From contig JAAXHB010000057.1 of NCBI GenBank assembly GCA_012271125.1, positions 1 to 6,504 on the forward strand: a stretch of 6,504 nt of DNA, written 5' to 3'. Positions 4,931 through 6,504 of the stretch are shown in pieces. The notes beneath the pieces are model-generated. The model was not told the DNA's origin. It ran no database searches and worked only from the letters and a program-made list of their open reading frames with translations. Position 1 is the stretch's first letter. Each line of letters begins with the position of its first letter. Origin of the DNA: Actinomycetota bacterium (GTDB lineage: Bacteria; Actinomycetota; Acidimicrobiia; Acidimicrobiales; Aldehydirespiratoraceae). The position numbers and the translations under genes were made by a program.

Positions 4931-5245
4931 CTATATGTCGGGGTCGACTAGCACGACCCAGCCGTCCACAACAGCAACCTCATAGGTAGGAACTGGCTGG
5001 GTTGCTGGAAGGGTGCGTGGTTCGCCGCTGCGCAGATCAAATGTTGCGCCATGTTGGATGCATTCGATGGTGCAGTCGGCTTCGTCTATCCAGCCTTGAG
5101 AAAGCGAAATGTTGGCGTGGCTGCAGGTGTCACCAATCGCGTAGATGTCGTCGCCGATGCGCACGACAGCAATAGGTGCCTGACCGTCACGTTCTATTCG
5201 ACGTGCAGAGTTGGGAGCAAGCTCATCGAGTCGGCAGAGTTTCAT
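4931..5245 (-). CDS. Rieske [2Fe-2S] ferredoxin of the suf operon
   Basis: This 104-residue soluble protein is a single Rieske domain of the dioxygenase-ferredoxin type. The cluster ligands are visible as CSH (Cys41, His43) and CIQH (Cys62, His65), 18 residues apart, followed by GATFDLRSGEP, the usual strand after the second box. There is no signal peptide or membrane anchor, so it works in the cytoplasm as an electron carrier. A Rieske ferredoxin between sufD and sufC is normal in many actinobacterial SUF operons; its exact role there is not settled, and electron supply for cluster assembly is an inference. The ATG at 5245 overlaps the sufD stop in ATGA, so the two genes are translationally coupled, and it has its own Shine-Dalgarno seven bases upstream. 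The N-terminus MKLCRLDEL matches that of ferredoxin-type Rieske proteins, which supports the start. Confidence 0.5.
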   Translation of the reverse strand: MKLCRLDELAPNSARRIERDGQAPIAVVRIGDDIYAIGDTCSHANISLSQGWIDEADCTIECIQHGATFDLRSGEPRTLPATQPVPTYEVAVVDGWVVLVDPDI

Positions 5246-6501
5246 GCGACAACCTTTTCGGAAATGTTGGCGAGTTTGGCTTGGATTTCCGCTGCCACTG
5301 TTGGTGTCTCTATCGGAAAGGCATCTATTACCTCGGCAAAAAAGCCTGCCACGATTAGTTGACGTGCCTGATCTGGCGGCACTCCCCTGCTTTCCAAGTA
5401 GTAAAGCTGATCGGCATCAACGGGTGAAACTGTCGATGCGTGGCTGCAGCGGACGTCGTTATTTTCAATCTCAAGGTTGGGCACAGATTCCGCCCAGGCA
5501 TCGTCGCTTAGCTTCAGGTTGCGGTTGGTTTGATAGGCGTTTGTACCTTTTGCTTCGTTGCGAACTCTGATGAGGCCGCTGTAAATGCTGCGCGCTGAAT
5601 CGGCGACAGCCCCCAAATACAAGAGGTTTGACGTGGTATGTGGCGCAGCATGATCTTGGTAGGTGCGAAAGTCCAAAACTTGGGATTTGGTGCCAAAGTA
5701 GGCGGAGAGCAGGTCACCGTTGGCACCCTTTCCGACGAGTTCTGTGTGTGTGCGGGTGCGGGCGTATCCCCCGCCGAAGGCTGCGTTAGCACTTGCGAGG
5801 GAGGCGTCTTGATGAACTCGAGCAACATGGGTTGCGATCTGCCAAGTCTTTGGATGGTGTCGTTGTAGGTTCATCCAACCCAGGCGGGAGCGGGGCAGTA
5901 GTTCCAGTTCAACGACTGGTGCTACTAGAACGGCATCGGATGACTCGCTGAATTCAAGTATTTGGGCGTTTGCGTTCTCTCCTGCACGGACAATGATTCT
6001 TGGGAAATGAGCGCTTTGAATGCCGGTGAAGTGATGTCGTAATACGATGTCTTGTTCGACTGCTGCGTTGCGGGCGATGTCTATCATTACAACCGCTGAC
6101 GTGAAGGCGTCGTTGAGCACTGTGAAGTAGTCGTTGGCACCGGAGCTTGTAAGTGCTTGACCTAGTAACGCTTTGGAATCGCCCATGTCGTCTTGGGATT
6201 CGTCGCAAACAATTGAGACTGAAACACCTTGCGCCCCAAGAGCGTCAAGATTGTTAGCAGAGATTTGTGAGTTGCTGATGTCAAGATGAATTACGCCATT
6301 GGAGTTGTCCGATGAGGCATCTGCTTCAGGCAGTCGATACGAGTCAAGATCAAGGTCGGCTATCGGCGAGTAGCGCCATTCCTCAATGTCGGGAGTTGGC
6401 GGTGACATTGTTGAGAGTTGCTCAACGGCATCAGTGCGGCGTTGACGTAGCCAGTCAGGGCCGCCCAAAGATCGGGCAGCGTCAGGAGTGAACGACTTCA
6501 A
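5242..6501 (-). CDS. sufD: Fe-S cluster assembly protein SufD (start close to or beyond the right edge)
   Basis: SufD is the SufB paralogue of the SufBC2D scaffold that builds Fe-S clusters. Recognisable parts are the N-terminal GPDWLRQRR and PTPDIEEWRYSPI segments (residues 14-47), typical of actinobacterial SufD, then the right-handed beta-helix core and the C-terminal signature RCSHASTVSPVDADQLYYL (351-369) with Cys352 and His354, followed by SRGVPPDQARQLIVAGFFAEVI. The DVRCSHAST segment includes the conserved histidine implicated in cluster assembly at the SufB-SufD interface. The 419 visible residues cover the expected length. The first usable start codon in the window is TTG at 6501-6499, but the frame stays open to the edge, and SufD proteins often have a few residues before this point, so the true start may lie outside. 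The gene ends in TGA 5244-5242, overlapping the Rieske ATG. sufB would be expected to the right. Confidence 0.5.
   Translation of the reverse strand: MKSFTPDAARSLGGPDWLRQRRTDAVEQLSTMSPPTPDIEEWRYSPIADLDLDSYRLPEADASSDNSNGVIHLDISNSQISANNLDALGAQGVSVSIVCDESQDDMGDSKALLGQALTSSGANDYFTVLNDAFTSAVVMIDIARNAAVEQDIVLRHHFTGIQSAHFPRIIVRAGENANAQILEFSESSDAVLVAPVVELELLPRSRLGWMNLQRHHPKTWQIATHVARVHQDASLASANAAFGGGYARTRTHTELVGKGANGDLLSAYFGTKSQVLDFRTYQDHAAPHTTSNLLYLGAVADSARSIYSGLIRVRNEAKGTNAYQTNRNLKLSDDAWAESVPNLEIENNDVRCSHASTVSPVDADQLYYLESRGVPPDQARQLIVAGFFAEVIDAFPIETPTVAAEIQAKLANISEKVVA
5253..5258 (-). promoter_or_regulatory. Ribosome binding site of the Rieske gene, inside the sufD 3' end
   Basis: AAAAGG on the minus strand lies seven bases before ATG 5245, within the last sufD codons. 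It fixes the Rieske start and allows both independent initiation and coupling through the ATGA overlap. Confidence 0.5.
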
Positions 6502-6504
6502 AGA

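Noticed and set aside
4899..4935. Internal promoter before sufC (TATTCT at 4912-4907)
   Set aside because: The spacing would allow a leaderless start at ATG 4899, but no -35 is present and the gene sits inside a compact operon; kept only as a remark under sufC.
4676..4951. Rightward reading frame of 91 codons opposite sufC with a Ser-Ser-x-Thr-Lys repeat
   Set aside because: It is the antisense shadow of the 15-bp sufC repeat; sufC has full ABC motifs on the other strand and this frame has no recognisable domain.

Overview
The window holds six complete or almost complete genes and a gene fragment. They look like the chromosome of an actinobacterium (Actinomycetota) of moderate GC, roughly 50% by eye. 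Evidence for this is a DUF2510 domain (almost confined to Actinobacteria), a sufD–Rieske ferredoxin–sufC order typical of actinobacterial SUF operons, a SufU-type scaffold, a folP-like gene beside gpgS as in mycobacteria, and frequent GTG/TTG starts. The moderate GC would fit a lineage such as Acidimicrobiia better than Streptomyces or Mycobacterium, but this is only an inference.

Layout, left to right: the 3' end of sufU on the + strand (1-252); a convergent stem-loop (284-329); a divergent dihydropteroate synthase homologue (323-1102, -); a 14-bp tandem repeat spacer; gpgS, glucosyl-3-phosphoglycerate synthase (1168-2427, -); a 77-bp divergent intergenic region with a 10-bp direct repeat; a DUF2510 multi-pass membrane protein (2505-3689, +); then a tightly packed leftward operon read from the right edge: sufD (5242-6501), a Rieske ferredoxin (4931-5245), sufC (4024-4899) and a pterin-4a-carbinolamine dehydratase homologue (3734-4021). 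There is no gene-free stretch over 300 bases.

Two functional themes run through it. SufC, SufD and SufU belong to iron-sulfur cluster assembly (SufBCD scaffold/ATPase, SufU sulfur-transfer partner of SufS), with the Rieske protein as a likely electron-transfer partner or client. The cluster is split: sufU faces sufD-sufC from the far side of about 3.5 kb of other genes, and no sufS lies in the window. The second theme is pterin-fold proteins (a DHPS homologue lacking several usual residues, and a PCD with an intact active site) and glucosylglycerate-type metabolism (GpgS).

The most striking element is the spacer between gpgS and the folP-like gene. It is a 14-bp tandem repeat in which every unit carries ATGA or GTGA. 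On the coding strand this makes an unbroken relay of tiny ORFs, linked by overlapping or abutting stop/start codons, from the gpgS stop codon to the folP start codon. No clear Shine-Dalgarno sequence is present. This may be a termination-reinitiation ladder that preserves translational coupling across an expanded spacer. Two more short in-frame tandem repeats lie at the two ends of sufC.
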